DNA from: a candidate division WOR-3 bacterium
GTDB lineage: Bacteria; Hydrothermota; Tepidihabitantia; Tepidihabitantales; Tepidihabitantaceae
DNA: 64,000 nt
Assembly (NCBI GenBank): GCA_013177935.1
Contig: JABLXZ010000002.1
Location: 310,001 to 374,000 of the forward strand
Direction: 5' to 3'
Shown here piece by piece: positions 23,874-32,633 of this stretch. Under the pieces are notes generated by a model that was not told where the DNA came from, did not search any database, and worked only from the letters and a program-made list of their open reading frames with translations. Every line of letters starts with the position of its first letter. Within the stretch, counting starts at the first letter, position 1. Position numbers and translations under genes: made by a program.

Positions 23874-25991
23874 CTACTTTTTACCGGTGTTGTACTCGTC
23901 TTTTTGCCACTTGGGCCAGGGCGCGCCCTGCATTAGGGTGCCGTCTGTGGGACCGATGACACAGTACATATAGTTACTACCGACGACGATGATATCACCG
24001 GTTGGACCAACCGCAAGGCTCGGGTAGCTTTCTTCAAGCAGACGGCGCGGCCGATGCGTCCTGCTTCGCCCTGCAACCTGTGTATAGCAGTCAGCAACCC
24101 ACTTGAGGTCTCCGGTTGCCTGGTCCAGCGCCCACAGTTGGTCCTCATCATCCATAAAATAGAGGTAGCCGTTGGCAGCAAGGAGCGGGGAGCCGATGAT
24201 TTCGTTTGTTGTGTGCTGCTGGCTCCAGCCTTCGTTGCCGTTAGCGGGCTGGAGGGCAACAACCTTACCACCACTGGTGGCGACAAACAGATACGATGGG
24301 CTTAAAACCAGCCCGGCAATTCCTGCCGGGTCAACAAGTTTTTCCCACTTCTTGGAGCCGTCTTCGTTTATCGCATAAACATAACCGGAGTCGTCACCAA
24401 CATAGATGACACCGTCGTCACCCATTACCGGTGAACCCAGAGCAGAGTTCAGACGAAGCGTGCAGACCCATGCCGGGCTCTGGATATTCGGTTCCATCTT
24501 ATAAACTGTTCCGTTGTCGAGCGCGACCAAAACATAGCCGGAACGGTCAATGACCGGTGCACCAACAACACTCGCCGGCAGTTTGTAGGCACCAAGACGA
24601 TTACAGGCACTGCCCGCATCCTGGAGGTAATATAAGGTGTCGTTGGCATCGGATACGATGTAGATGTTATTGCCGTTGATTGCCGGTGTACCCCAGCCGT
24701 GCTCAGTGGTGTCGGGCTGCCATTTCCACGCCTGACTCAGACCGCTGGCTTCCAGTGCATAAAGGTAGCCGTCGTCGCTTCCGATGATAATGTGTGCCAG
24801 GTTTGCACAGTAGGCAGGATTGCCCTGGAAGATGTAAGATTCCGGGTCCGGTTTACTGCTGTTTGCCGAATTCTTTTTTCTGCCGTCACCGTATTTGACC
24901 GAGTAGAAGTAACCGTCATCGCAGTAGGTGTAAATCAATGTGTCGACACCGCTAATGACCACCGCCGGTGATGCGATGGGTGGTTCTGAGTCTCCGCTAA
25001 CTGTCCCGGCGAAGTACCAGCGGACGCGTCCCTGGGCAACAACGGTAATCACGGTTGATTCCGGGGCGCACTCTGAGCGCTTTTTATCCCGGGCTTTTAC
25101 CTTTACCGTAAAGTTGCCAGTGTCGTCGTATTGGTGAGTATAGGAAAGTGTTTCCCCAGAAGCGACAAATGTGCCAACCCATCCCTTGGAACCGTCGCCG
25201 AAGTCGAAATAAAACTCAATCGAATCGCCTTCTGGGTCGGTGGCGCTGGCGATGAACTCCTGGTCAACCTTCTTCGGGACTAAGTTTGGTACCCAGAACC
25301 AGAGGTTTTCCGGTGGGTTGTTGGGCAGCACGCGAATCTGTTTTGCCTCAGACCATTCCGAGATTTTTGTCGGGTCTTCGTCAAGATAGGCAGCGACTTT
25401 GTAGCTGAATGTTCCGACCTGGGTCCATTTTGGAGTGATGACAACGGTGTCACCACTTGGCGACACATCGGAGGTGTCCATTTTGCCATCAGGCTGACCG
25501 AGGTCAACGATGAACCGGACATCTTTGTTCCCGGAAACAGATGTGAACACCCGGATTGAGGTCGTGGCGTTGACCCAGGTTGATTCCGGTGAATAGGAGA
25601 TTATCGGCGTTGAGGGTGCCTTGGACTTGCCAAGAACAACATTCACAACCAAGGTATCACTCCACTCCGCGCTGAAGTTTCCCTTGTCGTCTTTGGCGCG
25701 CACCCGCACCGGGTAGGTTCCGACCGCCTCCCACAGATGAGTGGCATAAACCGTGTCACCGGATGGCACAAGGGCTGAAGTGTCAAACTTCCCATCACCC
25801 CAGTCCCAGATGTAGAGCACCCGGTCACGATTGGGGTCGGTGGTAACCGAGTGATAAGTTGCGCTGTCCCCGAGGGTGACGAGGGTATTGCCAATTGGTT
25901 TTGCAGGTATCTGCGGTGGTTTGTTGCGGCAGCCAACTCCGAGGGCGACAACCATAATCAGAATTGCTGCCAGAACTAACCTTTTTCCCAT
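23874..25991 (-). CDS. Chimeric lipoprotein A/B created at the duplication joint
   Basis: 705 residues: residues 1-121 equal lipoprotein A (signal, Cys21, first PKD-like domain) and residues 122-705 equal residues 24-607 of lipoprotein B (two further PKD-like domains and a propeller). The switch (LVVNVVLG then KSKAPST) falls exactly at the tandem-repeat joint 25629/25630 and keeps the reading frame. The gene has the promoter and AGGAGG site of gene A and the terminator of gene B. It would be an exported lipoprotein with one extra PKD domain compared with B. Whether it exists in the cell depends on the duplication being real. Confidence 0.85.
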   Translation of the reverse strand: MGKRLVLAAILIMVVALGVGCRNKPPQIPAKPIGNTLVTLGDSATYHSVTTDPNRDRVLYIWDWGDGKFDTSALVPSGDTVYATHLWEAVGTYPVRVRAKDDKGNFSAEWSDTLVVNVVLGKSKAPSTPIISYSPESTWVNATTSIRVFTSVSGNKDVRFIVDLGQPDGKMDTSDVSPSGDTVVITPKWTQVGTFSYKVAAYLDEDPTKISEWSEAKQIRVLPNNPPENLWFWVPNLVPKKVDQEFIASATDPEGDSIEFYFDFGDGSKGWVGTFVASGETLSYTHQYDDTGNFTVKVKARDKKRSECAPESTVITVVAQGRVRWYFAGTVSGDSEPPIASPAVVISGVDTLIYTYCDDGYFYSVKYGDGRKKNSANSSKPDPESYIFQGNPAYCANLAHIIIGSDDGYLYALEASGLSQAWKWQPDTTEHGWGTPAINGNNIYIVSDANDTLYYLQDAGSACNRLGAYKLPASVVGAPVIDRSGYVLVALDNGTVYKMEPNIQSPAWVCTLRLNSALGSPVMGDDGVIYVGDDSGYVYAINEDGSKKWEKLVDPAGIAGLVLSPSYLFVATSGGKVVALQPANGNEGWSQQHTTNEIIGSPLLAANGYLYFMDDEDQLWALDQATGDLKWVADCYTQVAGRSRTHRPRRLLEESYPSLAVGPTGDIIVVGSNYMYCVIGPTDGTLMQGAPWPKWQKDEYNTGKK

Positions 25992-26008
25992 GTATCCTCC
26001 TTTTTGTT

Positions 26009-26038
26009 ATTATAAAATGTTTACTATCATTATGTCAA
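26009..26038 (-). promoter_or_regulatory. Promoter of the chimeric lipoprotein
   Basis: Exact copy of the lipoprotein A promoter: -35 TTGACA, 18-nt spacer, -10 TATAAT on the minus strand. Confidence 0.8.
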
Positions 26039-27345
26039 GGAGAGTTGTTTTCCTGATTTGGGCTTTTGACCTCAACATAGATGTTGCGTTCCACCCGGTT
26101 AAGGTATTGCCGTAGGCGCTCGGCAAAGGTCTGTTCATAGAGATAGTTGCGAATCGCATCCTGGACTTCAAGAAATGATAGGATACGGGTAGGTTCTTTG
26201 GCGAGAATTTTGATGATGTGAAACCCATGTTCGGAAAGTACCGGTTCGCTGACCGCACCAGAGTCCAGTTGACTGATTACCTGGTCAAAAGGCGGCATCA
26301 ATCCATCAATGTAAAAGGTCCCGAGGTAGCCTCCTTGTTTACCGGTTTCGGGGTCATCGGAGTAGCGGCGGGCAAGGGATTCAAACGGGACATCCTGTTT
26401 GAGCATACTTTTTATCTTACGCGCGGTCGCAAGGGCACGCAGGGTGTCGCTGCGGGTGATGGGTACCGCGATTAAGATTGAACGAAAACGGAGCCGGTTT
26501 TTACTTCTTTCGGTTAATTGAGCAATGCAGTAGCCAGTACGGATGCGAAAGGGCGGAGAAATCTGCCCGGGTTTTAACTGATTAAGGACCAGTTTAAACT
26601 CCCAGGGTATGGCATTGGTGTCTTGCCAGCCCCAATCGCCGCCACGGCTGGCGGTTTTTTTGTCATCCGAGAAGGAGCGGGCAAGGGTGGCAAAGTCGCC
26701 GCCTTTTGCAAGGAGGGTCAATATGTCCTGGGCACGCTGGCCAGCGGCCGCTTCGGCAGAATCGGATGGTTTTGGAGCAATGAGGATGTGACTCAGTTCT
26801 ACCCTGCCGGGAACACGGGCAATTGAGTCTTTATGCGTGTTGTAGAACTGTTCGGCTTCGGCGGGCGAGATGTAAATCTGGGTCAGTCCTTCTTTTTCAA
26901 GCAGTTTGCGGGCAAGGAGGTTACGGCGGACCTCTTTGCCGATTCGGTCGCGAAGCTGTTTTTCGGTTAGACCTTCGGCGGCGAGGGTCTGCCGAAAATC
27001 TTCTTCCGAAGCGAATCGTTGCTTTAACGAGTTAAGGTTTTCCCCAACTTCGGCGGCAACCTCTTCACGGGTGACATCAATCGACTCCTGTTCTGCCTGT
27101 TCGGAGAGGAGCGCTTCATCAATCAACCGGCGGAGGACGCCGTTCCGGAGTGTACTGTCATCGGTAACAGTGTCGCCGCTCATAAGTCGCAGGTAGGTCA
27201 TCAGTTGTAGAACTTCGCTTTCGAGGATGATTTTATTGCCAACGATGGCGGCGATGCGGTCAGCACTGCCGGCAAAGGCAGCGCCGTCGAAAAGCGAAAG
27301 TAGCAAGAGTAAAAGAGAAGCCAGACCGCGACGGGACCGAAACAT
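26035..27345 (-). CDS. SurA-like peptidyl-prolyl isomerase, copy 2
   Basis: 436 residues, identical to the protein at 20285-21595: signal peptide, SurA_N domain and two parvulin domains. It exists because of the 5,750-bp tandem duplication. Last gene of the second isomerase operon. If the duplication is genuine the cell makes a double dose of the three chaperones. Confidence 0.92.
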   Translation of the reverse strand: MFRSRRGLASLLLLLLSLFDGAAFAGSADRIAAIVGNKIILESEVLQLMTYLRLMSGDTVTDDSTLRNGVLRRLIDEALLSEQAEQESIDVTREEVAAEVGENLNSLKQRFASEEDFRQTLAAEGLTEKQLRDRIGKEVRRNLLARKLLEKEGLTQIYISPAEAEQFYNTHKDSIARVPGRVELSHILIAPKPSDSAEAAAGQRAQDILTLLAKGGDFATLARSFSDDKKTASRGGDWGWQDTNAIPWEFKLVLNQLKPGQISPPFRIRTGYCIAQLTERSKNRLRFRSILIAVPITRSDTLRALATARKIKSMLKQDVPFESLARRYSDDPETGKQGGYLGTFYIDGLMPPFDQVISQLDSGAVSEPVLSEHGFHIIKILAKEPTRILSFLEVQDAIRNYLYEQTFAERLRQYLNRVERNIYVEVKSPNQENNSP

Positions 27346-27351
27346 TGACTG

Positions 27352-28191
27352 TTAGCGCCGGCTGTACTCTTCCGGTTTCAGAGTGATTTTTGCCTTCTCC
27401 CGGAGGCTGTTGAGAAGACTGTCCAGAGTGGTACGCCGTTGCTCACTCTTTAACGCTTCCGAAATGTAGTACTGGGTAATTTCGTTAAAACTGGGATTTT
27501 CATTGATTTTTTTCTTCTCTAACACTTTGACAATCTGGTAGCCGAGCGGGGTGGCAATAACTGGCGACACCTCTCCCGGGTTAAGGGCAAATACCTTTTC
27601 TTCATCGCGCAGGCTCCAGCCCAGCGACATACCGACGCCGCGCGTTGGGTAACCGGGGATGTTGAGCGCGGTGGTGTCCATAGAGCGTTCGCGCGTCAGA
27701 CGGACAAAATCGGCGCCCTGTTTAAGTTCGCTTAAGGTCTGTTCGGCGGTGATGGAGTCGGGCAACACCATCAGCATCAACTTTAAACCGAGGGTAAAAT
27801 CGGTGCGGTGCTCTTGAAAGTATGCGGAGATTTGCTCGGGCGTGGGTTCGATTGATTCCGCAATCCGGGAGGCGAGTTCGTTGGCTAAAAACATCCGTTC
27901 CATCCAGGCAAGGCCCGAAGCAACCTTTTCGTCTTTTAGATAACCCCGGCGCACCGCCTCCTCGGCAAGCAAGGCGATTGAGGTCATCCGGTCAAGGATT
28001 TTGGGTAAGTTGCTGGGTGAAACCTGAGCCCGCAGTTGTTCGGCGACATAGTCCACCTGGGGTGCAGTGATTTGGTCACGGTTGACTTGGGCGACGACCT
28101 TGCCTTTGGGAGGATGTAATCCAGATGGACTATTGGTGCAATTTAGAAGAAGCACAATTAAAATAAAACAAATTGTCAACAGGTTTTTCAT
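27352..28191 (-). CDS. Parvulin-type lipoprotein isomerase (PrsA-like), copy 2
   Basis: 279 residues, identical to the protein at 21602-22441 (lipobox-like LLLNC, one parvulin domain). Same spacing and ribosome site as copy 1. Confidence 0.88.
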   Translation of the reverse strand: MKNLLTICFILIVLLLNCTNSPSGLHPPKGKVVAQVNRDQITAPQVDYVAEQLRAQVSPSNLPKILDRMTSIALLAEEAVRRGYLKDEKVASGLAWMERMFLANELASRIAESIEPTPEQISAYFQEHRTDFTLGLKLMLMVLPDSITAEQTLSELKQGADFVRLTRERSMDTTALNIPGYPTRGVGMSLGWSLRDEEKVFALNPGEVSPVIATPLGYQIVKVLEKKKINENPSFNEITQYYISEALKSEQRRTTLDSLLNSLREKAKITLKPEEYSRR

Positions 28192-28194
28192 CGT

Positions 28195-29526
28195 TCACTC
28201 CTTTGTTTGCTTTTCTTTATGCTTTTGGGCAATTTCGGCGGCGACCCTTTTGAGTACGCCCTGGTTGACACTGATTTTTGCCCGAGAGCGGAGCTGGGCG
28301 AGATACTCCTGATACCGGGCGGTGCGTTGTTCCAGGATTAAGTTGTTGCGGATGAGCGGGGCAACCAGAGCGAAATCTTCTCCCGGATAACGGTCGCGGT
28401 GATTCTGATAGTAGTTATAGACATCAGAGTCCGAAACCTGAATCTTACTGGTTATCATACGGTTATAAAGAGTTTCGTAAAGCAGTTTACGCCGTCGGCG
28501 CTCAATTTGTTCTTTGACCTTTGGTGTTTGGTCAAGACGACGCTGCAAGCCGTCTTCGTACATCAGGTCGTCTTCAATTGCCCGCTTAATCGCATAGGTG
28601 CGGATGGCGGTGTCCAAACCGGCTGGAAAGCGGCGTGCGATGTGCAATAGCCGCCCCACTTTGACATACTTACTTGAATCCCGCACTGCAACCCACACCT
28701 CTTTTTCCGCCTCGGTGATTGAATCGACCGGTTTGTAGAATACAGATAAGCCCTGGGGGTTGTAAACAAGGCGTGCTCTTAACCGGGTAACATACTCATT
28801 TGCCGCCTTGCGCTGTCGGGAGATTTTAATCTGCTCTTCAAGTTGCTGCTTCGCCTCGCCAAATGGTGGAAGGGGTGGGTCGGTTGGACCCCGGTCCAGC
28901 AAAAGGACAATCTGATAAGTGGAGTCAAAAAAAATCGGTTTGGTGTACTCGCCCGGTTGCAGTGCCATAACCGCGCTGCGCATCGGCTCCTCAATATAGT
29001 AAACGGGAATCGTACCAACATCGCCCGCGCGGGTGCGGCTCGGGTGTATTGAATGACGGACCGCGAGGCTTTCAAATTGGGCACCGCTTTGCAGTTCCCG
29101 GTAAAGACGTTGAGCAACAGTTTCCTCTTTTACGACGATGACCCGACAATGAACCTGAACGCTCAACAAATTGTAAGTTTGCTGTAACTCCTGGGCGCGA
29201 ACCGGTGGACTGGAGCGAGCGATATCAGAAAAAAGTTCAGAAATTACCAGACCCTTCTTTTCCAGTTCTAAGGGATAGGCGATGGCGGAGTCCAGACCCA
29301 GGCGTATCGCCTCCTGAACGAACAGCTCCTGATTTATTAATCCCTCGAGACACTCCTGAACCGCAATGGACTCTTTTCCCGGCTCAATCGATTGTGGCAC
29401 AGAACTGATAAGGGCGGACTTTCTTATTGAAATATTGTCTACCCGAGCAACTACCGGGTCGGCACTGCTACAGGAGCCGGAGAGGAAAGTTAAAATTAGT
29501 GCGAACAAAATAGCGATGGGGCGCAT
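28195..29526 (-). CDS. Parvulin-type lipoprotein isomerase, longer form, copy 2
   Basis: About 443 residues from ATG 29526, identical to the protein at 22445-23776. It has the same leaderless-type promoter and is the first gene of the second isomerase operon. Confidence 0.85.
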   Translation of the reverse strand: MRPIAILFALILTFLSGSCSSADPVVARVDNISIRKSALISSVPQSIEPGKESIAVQECLEGLINQELFVQEAIRLGLDSAIAYPLELEKKGLVISELFSDIARSSPPVRAQELQQTYNLLSVQVHCRVIVVKEETVAQRLYRELQSGAQFESLAVRHSIHPSRTRAGDVGTIPVYYIEEPMRSAVMALQPGEYTKPIFFDSTYQIVLLLDRGPTDPPLPPFGEAKQQLEEQIKISRQRKAANEYVTRLRARLVYNPQGLSVFYKPVDSITEAEKEVWVAVRDSSKYVKVGRLLHIARRFPAGLDTAIRTYAIKRAIEDDLMYEDGLQRRLDQTPKVKEQIERRRRKLLYETLYNRMITSKIQVSDSDVYNYYQNHRDRYPGEDFALVAPLIRNNLILEQRTARYQEYLAQLRSRAKISVNQGVLKRVAAEIAQKHKEKQTKE

Positions 29527-29533
29527 CAAACAA

Positions 29534-29561
29534 ACATTACCGGCAATCGGCTTAAAGTCAA
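29534..29561 (-). promoter_or_regulatory. Leaderless-type promoter of the isomerase operon, copy 2
   Basis: Exact copy of the promoter at 23784-23811: -35 TTGACT, 16-nt spacer, -10 TAATGT, 7 nt to ATG 29526. Confidence 0.65.
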
Positions 29562-29570
29562 GATAAAAAA

Positions 29571-29595
29571 CAGGGGGATGGAAACCATCCCCCTG
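29571..29595 (-). terminator. Rho-independent terminator after lipoprotein B
   Basis: Same 11-bp stem, 3-nt loop and T6 tract (minus strand) as at 23821-23845. Confidence 0.88.
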
Positions 29596-29623
29596 CGCGT
29601 GTAGGAGCAAATAATTATGTGCC

Positions 29624-31447
29624 CTACTTTTTACCGGTGTTGTACTCGTCTTTTTGCCACTTGGGCCAGGGCGCGCCCTGCATTAGGGTGCCGTCTGTGG
29701 GACCGATGACACAGTACATATAGTTACTACCGACGACGATGATATCACCGGTTGGACCAACCGCAAGGCTCGGGTAGCTTTCTTCAAGCAGACGGCGCGG
29801 CCGATGCGTCCTGCTTCGCCCTGCAACCTGTGTATAGCAGTCAGCAACCCACTTGAGGTCTCCGGTTGCCTGGTCCAGCGCCCACAGTTGGTCCTCATCA
29901 TCCATAAAATAGAGGTAGCCGTTGGCAGCAAGGAGCGGGGAGCCGATGATTTCGTTTGTTGTGTGCTGCTGGCTCCAGCCTTCGTTGCCGTTAGCGGGCT
30001 GGAGGGCAACAACCTTACCACCACTGGTGGCGACAAACAGATACGATGGGCTTAAAACCAGCCCGGCAATTCCTGCCGGGTCAACAAGTTTTTCCCACTT
30101 CTTGGAGCCGTCTTCGTTTATCGCATAAACATAACCGGAGTCGTCACCAACATAGATGACACCGTCGTCACCCATTACCGGTGAACCCAGAGCAGAGTTC
30201 AGACGAAGCGTGCAGACCCATGCCGGGCTCTGGATATTCGGTTCCATCTTATAAACTGTTCCGTTGTCGAGCGCGACCAAAACATAGCCGGAACGGTCAA
30301 TGACCGGTGCACCAACAACACTCGCCGGCAGTTTGTAGGCACCAAGACGATTACAGGCACTGCCCGCATCCTGGAGGTAATATAAGGTGTCGTTGGCATC
30401 GGATACGATGTAGATGTTATTGCCGTTGATTGCCGGTGTACCCCAGCCGTGCTCAGTGGTGTCGGGCTGCCATTTCCACGCCTGACTCAGACCGCTGGCT
30501 TCCAGTGCATAAAGGTAGCCGTCGTCGCTTCCGATGATAATGTGTGCCAGGTTTGCACAGTAGGCAGGATTGCCCTGGAAGATGTAAGATTCCGGGTCCG
30601 GTTTACTGCTGTTTGCCGAATTCTTTTTTCTGCCGTCACCGTATTTGACCGAGTAGAAGTAACCGTCATCGCAGTAGGTGTAAATCAATGTGTCGACACC
30701 GCTAATGACCACCGCCGGTGATGCGATGGGTGGTTCTGAGTCTCCGCTAACTGTCCCGGCGAAGTACCAGCGGACGCGTCCCTGGGCAACAACGGTAATC
30801 ACGGTTGATTCCGGGGCGCACTCTGAGCGCTTTTTATCCCGGGCTTTTACCTTTACCGTAAAGTTGCCAGTGTCGTCGTATTGGTGAGTATAGGAAAGTG
30901 TTTCCCCAGAAGCGACAAATGTGCCAACCCATCCCTTGGAACCGTCGCCGAAGTCGAAATAAAACTCAATCGAATCGCCTTCTGGGTCGGTGGCGCTGGC
31001 GATGAACTCCTGGTCAACCTTCTTCGGGACTAAGTTTGGTACCCAGAACCAGAGGTTTTCCGGTGGGTTGTTGGGCAGCACGCGAATCTGTTTTGCCTCA
31101 GACCATTCCGAGATTTTTGTCGGGTCTTCGTCAAGATAGGCAGCGACTTTGTAGCTGAATGTTCCGACCTGGGTCCATTTTGGAGTGATGACAACGGTGT
31201 CACCACTTGGCGACACATCGGAGGTGTCCATTTTGCCATCAGGCTGACCGAGGTCAACGATGAACCGGACATCTTTGTTCCCGGAAACAGATGTGAACAC
31301 CCGGATTGAGGTCGTGGCGTTGACCCAGGTTGATTCCGGTGAATAGGAGATTATCGGCGTTGAGGGTGCCTTGGACTTGGGGCAGCCAAGGGATATGAGT
31401 CCCACGAATGCCGCAACCAAAGCGACTAGACCGAAACTTCTTTTCAT
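29624..31447 (-). CDS. Lipoprotein B: PKD-like domains plus PQQ-type beta-propeller
   Basis: 607 residues. Signal peptide with Cys22 after LISLG (lipobox-like). Two PKD/Ig-like domains at about 27-125 and 128-222 (DPEGDSIEFYFDFGDGSKGW carries the D-P-x-G-D and F-D-F-G-D-G core). A propeller of repeated blades at 225-607 (IIIGSDDGYLYALEASG, VIYVGDDSGYVYAINEDGSK). The start has GGGAGG at 7-nt spacing. It follows the Ig-repeat gene by 30 nt and probably shares its promoter. From residue 24 onward it is identical to the chimera at 23874. Likely surface or periplasmic, partner unknown. Confidence 0.85.
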   Translation of the reverse strand: MKRSFGLVALVAAFVGLISLGCPKSKAPSTPIISYSPESTWVNATTSIRVFTSVSGNKDVRFIVDLGQPDGKMDTSDVSPSGDTVVITPKWTQVGTFSYKVAAYLDEDPTKISEWSEAKQIRVLPNNPPENLWFWVPNLVPKKVDQEFIASATDPEGDSIEFYFDFGDGSKGWVGTFVASGETLSYTHQYDDTGNFTVKVKARDKKRSECAPESTVITVVAQGRVRWYFAGTVSGDSEPPIASPAVVISGVDTLIYTYCDDGYFYSVKYGDGRKKNSANSSKPDPESYIFQGNPAYCANLAHIIIGSDDGYLYALEASGLSQAWKWQPDTTEHGWGTPAINGNNIYIVSDANDTLYYLQDAGSACNRLGAYKLPASVVGAPVIDRSGYVLVALDNGTVYKMEPNIQSPAWVCTLRLNSALGSPVMGDDGVIYVGDDSGYVYAINEDGSKKWEKLVDPAGIAGLVLSPSYLFVATSGGKVVALQPANGNEGWSQQHTTNEIIGSPLLAANGYLYFMDDEDQLWALDQATGDLKWVADCYTQVAGRSRTHRPRRLLEESYPSLAVGPTGDIIVVGSNYMYCVIGPTDGTLMQGAPWPKWQKDEYNTGKK

Positions 31448-31477
31448 AACATTTCCTCCCTTTTCATTTTTTGTTTA

Positions 31478-32503
31478 TTATCTTGTTACAACTGGTCCGT
31501 GGAAATAGCCAATTTCCGGATAACGGCAGAAACCGCCTTTACCGTCTTCAAAGTAGAAGTAATAGTTGTGGAACGCGCCCGGATATAGCCGGGTTTGGTA
31601 CCGGTAGAGACCAGTGTGGGGTTTACCGCCGACCAGACGCATCTCAAAGGGTTTACCATTTATATAGATTTCGGCTCGAGCCGGTGGGTCGTTGTTCGGG
31701 TCCCGGTATTCTACATAGTAGGTAAAAACGGTATTGGGATAGCCGGCAGCGGGTTCAACCTTTTCACCCATCAAAGCGGGCGAGCGATTTTCCAGTTCAC
31801 CAACTTTTGGTCCGAAGATGACGCCGTGCTTTGGGTGAAGCACGCAGGAGCCGCAGTCGTCAATGCCTACAAAGTAGTACACATGGTTACCCGGGGTTAA
31901 AGTGGTTTTGTAGTAATAGATTCCAGCAGCGGGTGTACCCTGAAGTAGTGCCATATCGTAGGGTATCCCGTCAATTACTACGCGCACCGCCTTTGGGTTT
32001 TTGCCGTCTTTATCGAGGTACTCAACGGTAAATGTGTACATATTGGTCCCGGTGATATAATCTTCATGAACGCCACCGTTACTGAGCACCGGCAGCCGGT
32101 CGTAAATCTGTTTCCCAGTGCCCACAAACGGTCCGGGTTTTTCGCCGTAGCGGGGGAAGCGAATTGACATTCCCCGCACATCCTCGGCGTAGAAGTAGTA
32201 CTTGTGTTCACCCGGGGGCAGGGTCAACCGTGCCTGATAAATACCGGCGGATGGCTTGCCTTTTACACGGCGCATTGGATAAGCGATGCCATCGATATAA
32301 ACCTCAACCTTTGCTGGCGGGTCGTTGTCCGGATCAGAATACCGGACCTGGGCGATATAAACATTTCTGGCGCTTCCCTGGATTGGCGTTATCTTTGCCC
32401 CGCAAAGGCAAGGGCTGTTGTTTGCCATTTCGGCAAAGACGGGCAGGGTAAGAGCCAGAAATATTATCGCAGCTGCCGCAAAAGCGATACCTTCTTTGCG
32501 CAT
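31478..32503 (-). CDS. Secreted protein with three Ig-like repeats
   Basis: 341 residues from ATG 32503 (MRKEGIAFAAAAIIFLALT), chosen over ATG 32533 because AAGGAGG sits four nt before it. Signal peptide cleaved near VFAE. Then three similar units of about 100 residues, each with Y-x-D-x-x-x-x-P-x-x-V/A-x-V/I-x-I-D/N-G, a G-x-P-x-x-G-I/L-Y turn and P-G-x-H-x-Y-Y-F, and each ending in a G-P-x-V/F-like boundary. Two pairs of Cys lie between repeats. This is a beta-sandwich repeat of the kind used in extracellular adhesion or cell-surface assembly. No enzyme motif. Probably co-transcribed with lipoprotein B. Confidence 0.8.
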   Translation of the reverse strand: MRKEGIAFAAAAIIFLALTLPVFAEMANNSPCLCGAKITPIQGSARNVYIAQVRYSDPDNDPPAKVEVYIDGIAYPMRRVKGKPSAGIYQARLTLPPGEHKYYFYAEDVRGMSIRFPRYGEKPGPFVGTGKQIYDRLPVLSNGGVHEDYITGTNMYTFTVEYLDKDGKNPKAVRVVIDGIPYDMALLQGTPAAGIYYYKTTLTPGNHVYYFVGIDDCGSCVLHPKHGVIFGPKVGELENRSPALMGEKVEPAAGYPNTVFTYYVEYRDPNNDPPARAEIYINGKPFEMRLVGGKPHTGLYRYQTRLYPGAFHNYYFYFEDGKGGFCRYPEIGYFHGPVVTR

Positions 32504-32542
32504 TCTTCCTCCTTTTAGGTTGCAGCTTGCCAAGTTAGGTAA

Positions 32543-32570
32543 ATTATAAGTTTAAGTTGTTCAATGTCAA
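32543..32570 (-). promoter_or_regulatory. Promoter of the Ig-repeat/lipoprotein B transcript
   Basis: Minus strand: -35 TTGACA (32570-32565), 16-nt spacer, -10 TATAAT (32548-32543), a leader of about 33 nt with AAGGAGG. Confidence 0.8.
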
Positions 32571-32600
32571 GCAAAGGATTGTTGCCGGTAAAATACCGGT

Positions 32601-32628
32601 TTGACAGTCCACAGGGCTGATTTATCAT
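32601..32628 (+). promoter_or_regulatory. Leaderless-type promoter of the DUF72 gene
   Basis: -35 TTGACA (32601-32606), 16-nt spacer, -10 TATCAT (32623-32628), 5 nt to GTG 32634. Confidence 0.65.
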
Positions 32629-32633
32629 TAACA

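Larger units (their letters stand above)
19880..25629. repeat. Tandem duplication, copy 1 (5,750 bp)
   Basis: Bases 19880-25629 read the same as 25630-31379 at a constant 5,750-bp offset at every point compared, including all encoded proteins and intergenic signals. The left boundary lies in lipoprotein A (codon 121/122) and the right boundary in lipoprotein B (codon 23/24). No transposase, terminal inverted repeats or shared bases at the joint are visible. Confidence 0.95.
25630..31379. repeat. Tandem duplication, copy 2 (5,750 bp)
   Basis: Second copy, directly abutting the first. Contents in minus-strand order: all but the first 23 codons of lipoprotein B, terminator, promoter, three isomerase genes, and the first 121 codons of the chimera (the gene A N-terminus). 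Confidence 0.95.

Noticed and set aside
19880-31379. The 5.75-kb repeat as a composite transposon or integrated element
   Set aside because: No transposase or integrase, no terminal inverted repeats and no target duplication; the boundaries fall inside two lipoprotein genes.
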